In this document: piece by piece, positions 1-8,966 of the stretch
How the letters are laid out: each line of letters starts with the position of its first letter
Numbering within the stretch: position 1 is the stretch's first letter
Origin: Frondihabitans sp. PhB188
Lineage (GTDB): Bacteria; Actinomycetota; Actinomycetes; Actinomycetales; Microbacteriaceae
DNA: 64,000 nucleotides
Direction: 5' to 3'
Assembly: GCF_003752365.1 (NCBI RefSeq)
Contig: NZ_RJUO01000001.1
Coordinates: 434,001-498,000, forward strand
Program-made: the position numbers and the translations under genes
The notes under the pieces: model-generated
Told to the model about the DNA's origin: nothing
The model's input: only the letters and a program-made list of their open reading frames with translations
Database searches by the model: none

Positions 1-7
1 CCACGGA

Positions 8-532
8 TTACCGTCTCTCGTCGGGGTCTGCGTCGCTCGTGACGAGGGTGCCCGGTGGACGTCCGCTCGATCGTTCGAGGTCGATGGCGTGCTGCACGAT
101 TATAACGGCGGCCACCTGATCGACCACGGAGCGCTGCTTCTTGGCGGATCGGCCCGACGCGCGGAGAGCGCTCTGGGCGGTCACGGTGGAGAGCCGCTCG
201 TCGACCATCCTCACTCGAAGGCCGGTCGCGGCCGCGAGCCGGGAGGCGAAGCCGCGGGCGTCGCCGGTCGACGCGGTGTCGCCGCCCGAGAGCGACAGCG
301 GCAGCCCGACGATGATCTCGACGGCGCCGAGCTCGGTCGCGTGGGCGAGGATCGTCGCCAGGTCGGCGCCGGTGTCGCCGGAACGGGCGACCGTCTCGAC
401 CGGGGTGGCGATCAGGGCGTCGGGGTCGGTGCGTGCCACGCCGATCCGGACCTTGCCGACATCGACGCCGAGCCGGACTCCCCTGCGGAAGCCGGCTCGG
501 TCGCCTTCGTCGGCGGTGTCGAACGGTGTCAA
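8..532 (-). CDS. ruvX: RuvX/YqgF family putative pre-16S rRNA nuclease (Holliday-junction resolvase fold)
   Basis: Encodes 174 aa with an RNase H-like fold expected to process the 16S rRNA 5' end. The N-terminal strand carries LGVDVGKVRIGVA (about residues 21-33, with the conserved Asp24), then GLPLS near 76-80 and the family signature DERLST near 111-116. The length is usual for the family. The start lies 5 nt after the alaS stop on the same strand, the usual actinobacterial arrangement, so it is probably co-transcribed with alaS. The first 18 residues are not conserved-looking, and a start nearer GVRLGVDVG is possible. Confidence 0.93.
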   Translation of the reverse strand: MTPFDTADEGDRAGFRRGVRLGVDVGKVRIGVARTDPDALIATPVETVARSGDTGADLATILAHATELGAVEIIVGLPLSLSGGDTASTGDARGFASRLAAATGLRVRMVDERLSTVTAQSALRASGRSAKKQRSVVDQVAAVIIVQHAIDLERSSGRPPGTLVTSDADPDERR

Positions 533-536
533 CGGA

Positions 537-3197
537 TCAGCTGCGGAGCGCGTCGACGATGGCCGTGAGCGCCGCCGGGATCGCGGCGACGTCGGAGCCG
601 CCGCCCTGCGCCAGGTCGTCTTTGCCGCCGCCGCCCCCGCCGAGGACGCCGGCGGCGGTGCGGGCGAGCTGACCCGCCTTGGCGCCGGCGTCTCGCGCGC
701 CGGCCGTGGTCGCGACGATCACCGCGGGCTTGCCCGCCACGTCGGCGGCGAGGGCCACGACCGAGGTCGAGCCCTGGCCCAGGCGGTCGCGAACCGACAT
801 CGCCAGCGACCGCAGGTCGTCGCTCGAGCCCACGGCGCCGATGCTCTCGGCGACAACGGTCAGCGAACCGACCGGGGCGGCCGCGCCGACCAGCGCGGGC
901 ACGCGGGTCTGGAGCGCCTTCGCCTCGAACTCGGCGATCCTCTTCTCAGCCGCCTTGAGACTCTGCGTCAGGTCGGCGATGCGGTCGGGAAGCTGCTCGC
1001 GCGGCGTCTTGAGCGACGACGTGAGCTGGTTCACGAGTGCGCGCTCGGTGGCGAAGTCGCGGAACGCGTCGACGCCGACCAGCGATTCGACGCGGCGGTT
1101 CGTCGAGCCGATCGACGATTCGCCGACCAGGTTGATGAGGCCGATCTGCGACGAGTGCGACACGTGCGTGCCGGCGCAGAGCTCGCGCGACCAGGGGCCG
1201 CCGATGTCGACCATGCGCACCTCGTCGCCGTACTTCTCGCCGAACAGGGCCATGGCGCCGGCCGCGCGCGCCTCGTCGAGCGGGAGGATGCGGGTGGTGA
1301 CCTCGAGGTCGTCGCGGATCTTCGAGTTGGCGATGTCTTCGATCTCGGTGCGGGTGTCGACGGACAGCGGGTTCGACCAGTTGAAGTCGAGCCGCATGTA
1401 GCCGGCCTTGTTGTACGATCCCGCCTGGTGGGCCTCCGGCCCGAGCACCTCGCGGAGGGCCGCGTGGATCAGGTGGGTCGCCGAGTGCGCCTGCGTGGCG
1501 CCGCGGCGGTAGGTCGGGTCGACGACGCTGGTCGCCGCGTCGCCCACGCCGACCTCGCCCGAGCGCACCTGCACTCGATGGCTGATGAGGCCCTTGACGG
1601 GCTTCTGCACGTCGAGCACCTCGAGGTCGAAGCCGTTGCCGACGATCGAGCCCTCGTCGGCGTCCTGGCCGCCCGACTCGGCGTACAGCGAGGTCTCGGC
1701 GAGGATCACCTCGGCGATGTCGCCGGCGACCGCCTTGGTGACCGACTCGCCGCCCACGATGATGCCCAGGATGGTCGACTCGGTGTTGAGGAAGTCGTAG
1801 CCGGTGAAGGTCGTCTCGCCGTGCGCGCGGAAGGCGGAGTAGACGCTGAGATCGGCGAGGGCGGTCTTGCGCGACTTCGCGTCGGCCTTCGCGCGCGACC
1901 GCTGATCCTGCATCAGAGAATCGAACGCCGCGCGGTCGACGGTGAGTCCCGCCTCTTCGGCGATCTCGAGGGTCAGGTCGATCGGGAAGCCGAACGTGTC
2001 GTGGAGCAGGAACGCGGTGTCGCCGCGGAGCTCGTTCTTCGACGCCGCCTTGGTCTCGTCGACCGCGCCGTCGAGGATCTGCGTGCCGGCCGCGAGCGTG
2101 CGGAGGAACGTCTCTTCTTCGGCGAGAGCCAGACGCGAGATGCGGTCGTAGTCGCGCTCGACCTCGGGGTACGAGGCCTTCATCGCGTCGCGCGAGACCG
2201 CGAACAGCTCGGCGAAGCTCGGGCCCTCGACGCCGAGAAGGCGGATCGACCGGATGCTGCGGCGGAGCAGACGACGCAGGATGTAGCCGCGGCCCTCGTT
2301 CGACGGGGTGACGCCGTCGCTCATCAGCATGAGCGCCGAGCGCACGTGATCGGCGATCACGCGCATGCGGACGTCGTCGTCGTGATCGGCGCCGTAGGTG
2401 CGACCCGAGAGCTCGGCCGCCTTGTCGAGGACAGGGCGCACCTCGTCGATCTCGTACATGTTGTCGACGCCCTGCTTGAGGAACGCGACACGCTCGAGGC
2501 CCATGCCGGTGTCGATGTTCTTGTTGGGCAGCTCGCGGACGATGTCGAAGTCGACCTTCGAGGTGACGTTCTCGATCTGGTACTGCATGAACACGAGGTT
2601 CCAGATCTCGACGTAGCGGTCGTCGTCGGTGGCGGGGCCGCCATCGATGCCGTACGCCGGGCCGCGGTCGAAGAAGATCTCGGAGCACGGGCCCGCGGGT
2701 CCGGGCTGGCCGGTGTGCCAGTAGTTCGTGTCTTTGTCGAGGCGCTGGATCCGCTCGTCGGGCAGGCCCGCGATGCGCTTCCAGAGCTCGATGGCCTCGT
2801 CGTCGTCTTTGTAGACGGTGACCCAGAGGTCGTTCGGATCGAAGCCGAGTGCGCCGTCGGCCTCGCTGCCGGTCAGGAGCTCCCACGCGTAGGTGATCGC
2901 CTGCTCTTTGAAGTAGTCGCCGAACGAGAAGTTGCCGTTCATCTGGAAGAACGTGCCGTGGCGCGGCGTCTTGCCGACCTCTTCGATGTCGTTGGTGCGG
3001 ATGACCTTCTGCACGCTGGTGGCGCGCGGGTACGGCGCCGGGATGAGCCCCGTCATGAACGGGATGAACGGCACCATGCCGGCGACGACGAAGAGGAGGC
3101 TCGGGTCGTCGCTGACGAGCGACGCGGACGGCACGACGGTGTGGCCGCGGTCGCCGAAGAACTTCAGCCAGCGGTTGCGGATTTCAGCGGTCTGCAT
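537..3197 (-). CDS. alaS: Alanyl-tRNA synthetase
   Basis: Encodes 886 aa, a full-length cytosolic enzyme that charges tRNA-Ala and edits mischarged Ser/Gly. The N-terminal class II core is visible (RNRWLKFFGDRGHTVVPSASLV; GTFFQMNGNFSFGDYFK near residue 80). The editing domain holds the metal-binding HSATHLIH (about residue 570) and CAGTHVSH (about residue 672). The C-Ala oligomerisation domain ends in a glycine-rich GGGGGGK stretch typical of AlaRS. ruvX follows directly on the same strand. A very long ORF on the opposite strand is a GC-driven shadow. Confidence 0.98.
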   Translation of the reverse strand: MQTAEIRNRWLKFFGDRGHTVVPSASLVSDDPSLLFVVAGMVPFIPFMTGLIPAPYPRATSVQKVIRTNDIEEVGKTPRHGTFFQMNGNFSFGDYFKEQAITYAWELLTGSEADGALGFDPNDLWVTVYKDDDEAIELWKRIAGLPDERIQRLDKDTNYWHTGQPGPAGPCSEIFFDRGPAYGIDGGPATDDDRYVEIWNLVFMQYQIENVTSKVDFDIVRELPNKNIDTGMGLERVAFLKQGVDNMYEIDEVRPVLDKAAELSGRTYGADHDDDVRMRVIADHVRSALMLMSDGVTPSNEGRGYILRRLLRRSIRSIRLLGVEGPSFAELFAVSRDAMKASYPEVERDYDRISRLALAEEETFLRTLAAGTQILDGAVDETKAASKNELRGDTAFLLHDTFGFPIDLTLEIAEEAGLTVDRAAFDSLMQDQRSRAKADAKSRKTALADLSVYSAFRAHGETTFTGYDFLNTESTILGIIVGGESVTKAVAGDIAEVILAETSLYAESGGQDADEGSIVGNGFDLEVLDVQKPVKGLISHRVQVRSGEVGVGDAATSVVDPTYRRGATQAHSATHLIHAALREVLGPEAHQAGSYNKAGYMRLDFNWSNPLSVDTRTEIEDIANSKIRDDLEVTTRILPLDEARAAGAMALFGEKYGDEVRMVDIGGPWSRELCAGTHVSHSSQIGLINLVGESSIGSTNRRVESLVGVDAFRDFATERALVNQLTSSLKTPREQLPDRIADLTQSLKAAEKRIAEFEAKALQTRVPALVGAAAPVGSLTVVAESIGAVGSSDDLRSLAMSVRDRLGQGSTSVVALAADVAGKPAVIVATTAGARDAGAKAGQLARTAAGVLGGGGGGKDDLAQGGGSDVAAIPAALTAIVDALRS

Positions 3198-3247
3198 GGG
3201 CGTCTTTCAGATCGGGAGGGGAAGGAGTGCGGAGCGGCGGACGAGGG

Positions 3248-3430
3248 CTACGCCTGGTCGCGCAGCTCGGCGTCGCGGGTGGTGTACCCGTCGACGACGG
3301 CCGTCGTGAAGGCCTGGAGGCGGCTGTCGAGCCCGGTGAAGAACCGGCGGCCGCTCGCCGTCTGGTTGACGAGGTGGGCGAGCACGAAGCCGAGGCCGGT
3401 GCCGACGCCGAGGGTGAACAGGAACTTCAC
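3248..3430 (-). CDS. Small predicted membrane protein between rpsD and alaS
   Basis: Encodes 60 aa. Residues 3-20 (FLFTLGVGTGLGFVLAHL) form one hydrophobic, glycine-rich helix, followed by a basic, then acidic soluble tail. The upstream AGGAGAT gives a good ribosome binding site for the ATG. Genes for short membrane proteins are commonly found between rpsD and alaS in this group of actinobacteria. I do not recognise a named family, so the function is unknown. Confidence 0.72.
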   Translation of the reverse strand: MKFLFTLGVGTGLGFVLAHLVNQTASGRRFFTGLDSRLQAFTTAVVDGYTTRDAELRDQA

Positions 3431-3478
3431 GGGGAGATCTCCTTCTGTGAACTGCCGTCAATCCTACCGAGATGCAGA

Positions 3479-3513
3479 AAGGGAGCAGGCCGCGCGTGGC
3501 GGGCTGCTCCCTC
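3479..3513 (-). terminator. Intrinsic terminator after rpsD
   Basis: An inverted repeat, GGGAGCAG (3481-3488) with CTGCTCCC (3504-3511), is followed in the rpsD direction by a short T-run (TTTCTGC). It lies about 27 nt past the rpsD stop and just before the start of the small membrane gene. Confidence 0.75.
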
Positions 3514-3539
3514 TCTGGTGGTTCTGCGTCGCTGGCTGC

Positions 3540-4169
3540 TTAGCGGGCGGCGTAGTACTCGACGACGAGCTGGACTTCGCAGGTCACGGGGACCTCGGCG
3601 CGCTTCGGGCGACGCACGAGCTTCGCCTGGAGCTTGTCGATCTCGACCTCGAGGTAGCCCGGGACCTTGGGGAGCACGTCGAGGTGTCCACCGGCGGCGG
3701 CGACCTGGAAGGGCTCCATCGACTCGGACTTCGGCTTGACGTGGATCATCTGGCCCGGCTTCACGCGGAAGGAGGGACGGTCGACGAGCTTGCCGTCCAC
3801 CAGGATGTGACGGTGCACGACCATCTGGCGGGCCTGGGCGGTGGTGCGGGCGAAGCCGGAGCGCAGGACCAGGGCGTCGAGACGCTCTTCGAGCAGCTCG
3901 ACCAGGTTCTCACCGGTCAGGCCCTTGGCCTTGCGGGCCTCTTCGAAGATGATCTTGAGCTGGGCCTCGCGGATGCCGTACTGGGCGCGCAGACGCTGCT
4001 TCTCGCGGAGACGGACGGCGTAGTCGCTGTCGGTCTTGCGCTTGGTGCGGCCGTGCTCGCCGGGAGCGTACGGACGCTTCTCGAGGTAGCGGGCGGCCTT
4101 CGGGGTGAGTGCGATGCCCAGGGCGCGCGAGAGGCGCGTCTTGGAGCGGGTGCGGGACTTGGTGGACAC
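3540..4169 (-). CDS. rpsD: 30S ribosomal protein S4
   Basis: Encodes 209 aa with the S4 N-terminal domain and the S4 RNA-binding domain (about residues 98-160, LEERLDALVLRSGFARTTAQARQMVVHRHILVDGKLVDRPSFRVKPGQ). It binds 16S rRNA early in 30S assembly. The start is a GTG with GAGGA about 6 nt upstream. The N-terminal region lacks the CxxC zinc-ribbon cysteines, so this is the zinc-independent (C-) form. It is a stand-alone gene, not part of the rpsM-rpsK-rpoA cluster, as in other actinobacteria. Confidence 0.97.
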   Translation of the reverse strand: MSTKSRTRSKTRLSRALGIALTPKAARYLEKRPYAPGEHGRTKRKTDSDYAVRLREKQRLRAQYGIREAQLKIIFEEARKAKGLTGENLVELLEERLDALVLRSGFARTTAQARQMVVHRHILVDGKLVDRPSFRVKPGQMIHVKPKSESMEPFQVAAAGGHLDVLPKVPGYLEVEIDKLQAKLVRRPKRAEVPVTCEVQLVVEYYAAR

Positions 4170-4301
4170 AGGTGTTCCTCACTGATCTTGTCGAAATGGA
4201 GCGTCGATCAGGCGCGCGAGCGCCGGTCGGCACAACAAGAGATGGATGATGCCGAAAAGGGCAACCTGTAAAGACTACACGACCGACGCGGGCGAACGTC
4301 A

Positions 4302-4413
4302 TTCACCCCGCGTCCTGTGCCTACTGATCACCCCGCGTCCTGTGCCTACTGATCACCTCTGGTCCTGTGCCTGCTGATCACCTCTGGTCCTGTGCCTACT
4401 GATCACCTCTGGT
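4302..4413. repeat. 25-bp tandem repeat covering the rarA stop codon
   Basis: Successive units start at about 4325, 4350, 4375 and 4400 with an exact 25-nt period and one partial unit before them. Each has the form TGATCACC-(cccg/tctg)-GTCCTGTGCCTRC. The rarA stop codon lies in the last full unit, so the string AGGTGATCAG and the stop are echoed several times downstream of the gene. Adjacent units differ by one to three bases. Confidence 0.9.
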
Positions 4414-5835
4414 GATACGCCGCAGTTTCTCGAGCCGCGCCGCCACATCGCGCTCATTGCCGTTGACCGTCGGGTCGTAGTACGTGGTGCCGACGAGCTC
4501 GTCGGGGAGGTACTGCTGCTCGGCCACACCGAAGTCGTAGTCGTGGGCGTACTTGTAGCCCTTGCCGTGCCCGAGCCGCTTGGCGCCCGGGTAGTGCGCA
4601 TCGCGGAGGTGCTTCGGCACGCGACCGGCCTTGCCCGCCCGGACGTCGGCGATGGCCTGGTCGATGCCGAGGTACGACCGGTTCGACTTCGGTGCGGTGG
4701 CGAGGTAGACCACTGCCTCGGCCAGAGGGATCCGCCCCTCGGGCATGCCGATCATCTGCACGGCGTCGGCTGCGGCCATGGCGATGACGAGGGCCTGCGG
4801 GTCGGCCATCCCGATGTCTTCGGCGGCCGAGACGATGATGCGTCGGGCGATGAAGCGCGGGTCTTCGCCGGCCTCGATCATCCGCGCCAGGTAGTGCAGT
4901 GCCGCGTCGACATCGCTGCCCCGCACCGACTTGATGAACGCCGAGATGACGTCGTAGTGCTCGTCGCCGTTGCGGTCGTAGCGGAGCAGGGCGCGGTCGA
5001 CCGACTGCGCGACCAGCTCGGCCGTGATGACAGCCCGCGTGGACGCCTCGGGCGCAGGAACTGCGTCGCCGTCGCCGTCGTCGACCTCGTCGAGCAGCTC
5101 GGCGTCGTCGTCGTCGCCCTCCCCCGCCGTCAGGCGCGCAATGTCGCTGAGGGCCCACGCCGACTGCGCCGACGCCTCGAGCGCCGTGAGGGCGCGGCGT
5201 GCGTCGCCCGAGGCGAGCCGCACGATCATCGCGAGGGCCTCGTCGTCGAGCTCGACAGTGTCGGCGAGGCCGCGCTGGTCGTGGACGGCCCGGGTGACGA
5301 GCTCGCCGAGGTCGTCGTCGCTGAGCTGCTCGAGCGTGAGCAGCAGAGATCGCGAGAGCAGGGGCGTGATGACGGAGAACGACGGGTTCTCGGTCGTCGC
5401 GGCGATCAGGATGATCCAGCCGTTCTCGACGCCGGGCAGAAGGGTGTCTTGCTGCGCCTTGGTGAAGCGGTGGATCTCGTCGAGGAAGAGGACCGTCGTC
5501 GTGCCGTAGAGGTCGCGGTTCGCCAGGGCCTTCTCCATCACGGCGCGGACGTCTTTCACGCCCGCGGTCACGGCCGAGAGCTCGACGAACTGGCGGCCGG
5601 AGCTGTGCGCGACCGCCTGGGCGAGCGTCGTCTTGCCGGTGCCGGGCGGGCCCCAGAGGATGACGGACACGGCGCCGGACGCCCCGCTGGTGTCGGAGGC
5701 GAGCTTGATGAGCGGAGACCCCGGCCTCAGGAGGTGCTTCTGACCGGCCACTTCGTCGAGGCTCGTCGGGCGCATCCGCACGGCGAGAGGCGTCGAGCTC
5801 GACCGGACGGCCTGGCTCGTGGGAAGCGGTGTCAT
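4396..5835 (-). CDS. rarA: Replication-associated recombination protein A (RarA/MgsA AAA+ ATPase)
   Basis: Encodes 479 aa. This AAA+ ATPase acts at stalled replication forks. It shows Walker [10 protein letters not shown] (62-70), Walker [10 protein letters not shown] (115-123), a sensor region AATTENPSF (145-153) and the family C-terminal tetramerisation domain ([32 protein letters not shown]). An acidic insertion (about 239-265: a GEGDDDDAE run, then [13 protein letters not shown]) separates the ATPase lid from the C-terminal part. It looks lineage-specific and holds one copy of the recurrent GCGCAGGAAC decamer on the non-coding strand. The 3' end runs into a tandem repeat. Confidence 0.95.
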   Translation of the reverse strand: MTPLPTSQAVRSSSTPLAVRMRPTSLDEVAGQKHLLRPGSPLIKLASDTSGASGAVSVILWGPPGTGKTTLAQAVAHSSGRQFVELSAVTAGVKDVRAVMEKALANRDLYGTTTVLFLDEIHRFTKAQQDTLLPGVENGWIILIAATTENPSFSVITPLLSRSLLLTLEQLSDDDLGELVTRAVHDQRGLADTVELDDEALAMIVRLASGDARRALTALEASAQSAWALSDIARLTAGEGDDDDAELLDEVDDGDGDAVPAPEASTRAVITAELVAQSVDRALLRYDRNGDEHYDVISAFIKSVRGSDVDAALHYLARMIEAGEDPRFIARRIIVSAAEDIGMADPQALVIAMAAADAVQMIGMPEGRIPLAEAVVYLATAPKSNRSYLGIDQAIADVRAGKAGRVPKHLRDAHYPGAKRLGHGKGYKYAHDYDFGVAEQQYLPDELVGTTYYDPTVNGNERDVAARLEKLRRITRGDQ

Positions 5836-5956
5836 AGGGCTTCATGGTAGACCGGACCTCCGACAGTCTGAGGCGGCGCACGCGTGCCGGAGGCGGCCGA
5901 TGAGCCCCTCCGTTACAGTTCAGGCTGAGAGCCGATGCCCTACTGGAGGACACCCC

Positions 5957-6757
5957 GTGACACCGAGCAAGAACGACGGCCGCGAAGCACGCGAGAGGCT
6001 CCGGCGGTACACGGCTCGGCAGAAGGTCCACCAGCACCAGGTCAAGCGGCGCTTCCGCGACAACCTCTCGGCCATCATCGCGGTCGTCGTGATCGGCGCC
6101 CTGGGCACCGGCACGCAGATCGTCTACGCCAACGGCGGCTTCGACCCGAAGCCTTCGGCGACGGCCTCGGCCAGCGCCACGCCGACGGCGTCGTCGACGG
6201 CTGCCGCCGGCGCGAACACCGGCGAGGTCCCCTCGAAGCTGGTGGCCAAGAGCCGCACCTGGACCGGCTCGATGACGCTGAACGGCGACGTCGAGCTCGG
6301 GATCGAGCTCGACGGCACGAAGGCCCCTCAGGCGGCGTCGGTGCTCATCACGCTGATCGAGAAGGACTTCTACGAGGGCACGCACTGCTGGCGGATGAGC
6401 AACGCGGCGACGGCCAAGTTCCTGCAGTGCGGCGCCTCCAAGGCGGACGGGTCGGGCGACGCCGGGTTCGCGTTCGGACCTCTGGAGAACGTGCCCGCCG
6501 ACAACACGTACGACACGGGCGTCATCGCGATGGCGCGCTCGACCGACCCGTACTCGCAGGCCACGCAGTTCTTCATCGTCTACGGCTCGACCGTGCTCGA
6601 CGGCTCGACCGGCGGCTACACCGTCGTCGGCAAGGTCACCAGCGGCCTGTCGTCGATGGAGAAGGACATCACCGACAAGGGCCTGACTGCCGTCAACAGC
6701 GAGACCGACGGCTCGCCCAAGGTGGCGACGACGATCACGGCCGCCACGATCAAGTAG
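5957..6757 (+). CDS. Membrane-anchored cyclophilin-type peptidyl-prolyl isomerase
   Basis: Encodes 266 aa from the GTG at 5957, chosen because GGAGGA sits 6 nt upstream; the longer reading from 5819 adds non-conserved residues. Residues 1-37 are basic and cytoplasmic, 38-57 form one membrane helix, 60-85 form an Ala/Thr/Ser linker and about 90-265 form a cyclophilin domain (DFYEGTHCWRM; ATQFFIVYGST; GGYTVVGKV). It is likely a folding catalyst on the outer face of the membrane. Divergent from rarA. The active-site string usually read FxMxxGG is replaced by FLQCG, so activity is not certain. Confidence 0.88.
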   Translation: MTPSKNDGREARERLRRYTARQKVHQHQVKRRFRDNLSAIIAVVVIGALGTGTQIVYANGGFDPKPSATASASATPTASSTAAAGANTGEVPSKLVAKSRTWTGSMTLNGDVELGIELDGTKAPQAASVLITLIEKDFYEGTHCWRMSNAATAKFLQCGASKADGSGDAGFAFGPLENVPADNTYDTGVIAMARSTDPYSQATQFFIVYGSTVLDGSTGGYTVVGKVTSGLSSMEKDITDKGLTAVNSETDGSPKVATTITAATIK

Positions 6758-6878
6758 CCACGCTCCAAGCGTCCGCACAGGGTTCGCCCTTGTGCAATAG
6801 GCTGAACATCCATCGCTAGGGACGACTGCGAATCGCCAGTTGCGCCCCTCGACAGATCAGATCCAGCAAGGTGGAATT

Positions 6879-8111
6879 GTGGCTACGAACGATCAGGCGC
6901 CCTGGGGCCGAGTCGATGACGACGGGACGGTCTACGTCCGCGAGGCAGAGGGCGAACGGGCCGTCGGCCAGTACCCGGACGCCACGCCCGAAGAGGCTCT
7001 CGCCTACTACCAGCGCAAGTTCACGGAGCTCGCCGGGCAGGTGACCCTGCTCGAGCAGCGCGTCAAGCGCGGTGCGAGTGCGTCCGACGTGTCGAAGGCC
7101 GTGGCGCACCTCAAAGAGGCGCTGACCGAGCCCAGTGCGGTCGGCGACATCGAGAACCTCCGCTCGAGGGTCGGCGCTCTCGACACCACCGTGGTCGAGC
7201 TCACGCAGCAGCAGAGCGCCGAGGCGCAGGAGGCGCAGAACGAGGCCATCGCGTACCGCACCGGTCTCGTCGTCGAGGCCGAGGCCCTGGCTGCGCAAGA
7301 CCCGGCTCGCGTGCAGTGGAAGCAGGTGACCGCCTCCATCGACGACATCTTCGCCCGCTGGCAGAAGCACCAGCAGGAGGGCCCGCGCATTCCCAAGGGC
7401 GAGGGCAACGACCTCTGGAAGCGCTTCCGCGGCGCCCGCTCGACCATCGACACGCACCGCAAGGCGTTCTACGCCGAGCTCGACTCCGTTCACCGCGACG
7501 CGCGCCAGCGCAAGCAGGCACTGGTCGAGCAGGCCGACGCTCTCGCCCCGAAGGGCGCCGACGGGATTCCCGTCTACCGCTCGCTGCTCGACGACTGGAA
7601 GCGCGCCGGCCGCGCCGGAAAGAAGTACGACGACGCTCTCTGGGCCCGCTTCAAGGCCGCCGGCGACGTGCTCTACGGCGCCAAGAACGAGATCGTCGCG
7701 CAGGACGAAGCCGAGTACGGCGTCAACCTGGAGGCGAAGAAGGCTCTCCTCGACGAGGGCGAGAGCATCCTCGCGCTGACCGATCGGGTCGCCGCTCGCG
7801 ACGCCCTGATCGCGTTGCAGACGAAGTTCGACGAGATCGGTCGCGTGCCACGCGACCAGGTCCGCCCGGTCGAGGACCGCCTGCGCAAGCTCGAGAGTCA
7901 CGTGCGTCAGCTCGACGACGACTTCTGGCAAAAGAACAACCCGGAGCGCAAGGCTCGCTCGGAGGGCCTCGCCGGTCAGCTGCAGAGCGCGATCGCGAAG
8001 CTCGAGAACGAGCTGGAGGCCGCTCAGGCCTCCGGTGACAAGCGCGCGATCAAGGACGCCCAGGAGGCCCTGGACGCCCGCCGCATCTGGCTCGACGCGC
8101 TCGGCTCCTGA
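6879..8111 (+). CDS. DUF349 domain protein
   Basis: Encodes 410 aa from a GTG preceded by AAGGTGG. The protein is highly charged and helical, with repeated DUF349 units (about 150-400) of the type W-K-x-(A/V)-x-R-A-G-x-x-x-x-x-x-DDxLWxRFKAAGD. The first 60 residues hold a W-G-R-V-D-DDGTVYV segment seen in actinobacterial members. It is predicted to be a long coiled rod. It is a common neighbour of relA in this group. Function unknown; cytoplasmic. Confidence 0.9.
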   Translation: MATNDQAPWGRVDDDGTVYVREAEGERAVGQYPDATPEEALAYYQRKFTELAGQVTLLEQRVKRGASASDVSKAVAHLKEALTEPSAVGDIENLRSRVGALDTTVVELTQQQSAEAQEAQNEAIAYRTGLVVEAEALAAQDPARVQWKQVTASIDDIFARWQKHQQEGPRIPKGEGNDLWKRFRGARSTIDTHRKAFYAELDSVHRDARQRKQALVEQADALAPKGADGIPVYRSLLDDWKRAGRAGKKYDDALWARFKAAGDVLYGAKNEIVAQDEAEYGVNLEAKKALLDEGESILALTDRVAARDALIALQTKFDEIGRVPRDQVRPVEDRLRKLESHVRQLDDDFWQKNNPERKARSEGLAGQLQSAIAKLENELEAAQASGDKRAIKDAQEALDARRIWLDALGS

Positions 8112-8125
8112 CGCCTCGGCGCAGA

Positions 8126-8167
8126 CGTTCCATCGCTGAAGTTCCATCGCTGAAGTTTCATCGCTGA
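8126..8167. repeat. 14-bp tandem repeat, three units, after the DUF349 stop
   Basis: Units GTTCCATCGCTGAA (8126-8139), the same again (8140-8153) and GTTTCATCGCTGAC (8154-8167) lie 15 nt past the stop codon and run straight into the terminator stem. Confidence 0.9.
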
Positions 8168-8204
8168 CGGGCGGTTCTCCACAGATTCGTGGAGGGCCGC
8201 CCGT
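8165..8204 (+). terminator. Hairpin terminator after the DUF349 gene
   Basis: Two nested inverted repeats: GACGGGCGG (8165-8173) pairs with CCGCCCGTC (8196-8204), and the inner CTCCAC (8176-8181) pairs with GTGGAG (8188-8193). The T-tract is weak. Confidence 0.65.
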
Positions 8205-8233
8205 CGTCGTCTCCGCTCAGCCACTCTGGTGGC

Positions 8234-8737
8234 ATGACGACGACGCTCCCGCATCTGCTCTCCCCCGCCGACCTGCCCGCCGCCGAGCTGCAGGCCCTCG
8301 CCCTCGACGGCGACGTCTATCGGATCGACGAGCTGTTCTGCTCGGTCGCGGAGTTCGACGTGCCCTGGCGGCGGGCGGCGGCCGTCCACGAGCGGGGCGT
8401 GCTCGAGTCGGGCGCCGTGCTGGCCCGGCTCTCAGCGGCCTGGGTGTGGGGCGCGGTCGACGGTGCACCCGCGCTCGACGAGATGGCACGCGGCAGCCGG
8501 GATCGCCTCGACGAACTCGACCGGGTCGATTTCGGCTCGGTCGCGGTCACAGCGCCGGCTCGCACGGTCGTCGATCTGCTGCGCGAAGGCGGGTCGCGGT
8601 CGGGCACGCTGCGCGCTGCTGGCCGACTCGCACGGCTGCACCGGGTCGACCGGGCGGCGTGCGAGGCGGCGCTGGCGCGCTGCGCGCATCTGCCGAACGC
8701 GCGGGTTGCGGCGTCGCGGCTGGCGGCCGTGCTGTGA
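8234..8737 (+). CDS. AbiEi-like (type IV TA antitoxin-like) hypothetical protein
   Basis: Encodes 167 aa from the ATG at 8234 (MTTTLPHLL). The pattern LSAAWVWGAVDGAP, followed about 45 residues later by VAVTAPARTVVDLLREG, resembles the C-terminal half of AbiEi-family antitoxin-like proteins common in Microbacteriaceae. The N-terminal winged helix is short or missing (VYRIDELFCSVAEFDVPW could be its remainder). No partner AbiEii toxin gene lies next to it. It is an orphan, and assignment rests on motif resemblance only. Confidence 0.5.
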   Translation: MTTTLPHLLSPADLPAAELQALALDGDVYRIDELFCSVAEFDVPWRRAAAVHERGVLESGAVLARLSAAWVWGAVDGAPALDEMARGSRDRLDELDRVDFGSVAVTAPARTVVDLLREGGSRSGTLRAAGRLARLHRVDRAACEAALARCAHLPNARVAASRLAAVL

Positions 8738-8865
8738 TGTCGTGGCGCTGTGGCGCTCACGATGCGTGTTCGTTGGCGAGGATCTCGACGGGGTGCGTCC
8801 TTGTGGGGCGTGCACGCAGGGCGCGAATTCCTTCTCGGGCGCGCAGAGAACGCCGCTGCTCCTCG

Positions 8866-8960
8866 TCAGCGCAACAGGCGTCCTTTGATGAGGACGAGGG
8901 CGACTGCGCCTTGATGCACGACGGCACGCGGGCGCGCCGCGAGCTGCGCCAGGGCCTCCG
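8866..8960 (-). pseudogene. Possible relic of a P-type ATPase C-terminus
   Basis: The minus-strand reading AEALAQLAARPRAVVHQGAV followed by ALVLIKGRLLR and a stop resembles the end of heavy-metal P-type ATPases (xHEGSTxLVxLNxLRLL), with Lys where Asn is usual. It begins within 10 nt of the relA stop and no upstream ATPase sequence exists, so it would be a fragment only. The match is short and may be chance. Confidence 0.2.
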
Positions 8961-8966
8961 CTCGGC

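Noticed and set aside
141-4271. Very long plus-strand reading frame (over 1300 codons) opposite alaS and rpsD
   Set aside because: It is the GC-rich antisense frame of two certain genes; its Arg/Val/Asp-rich composition and lack of family motifs mark it as a shadow.
4302-4413. 25-bp array considered as CRISPR or as a terminator
   Set aside because: Units abut without spacers and no stable hairpin with a T-run is formed.
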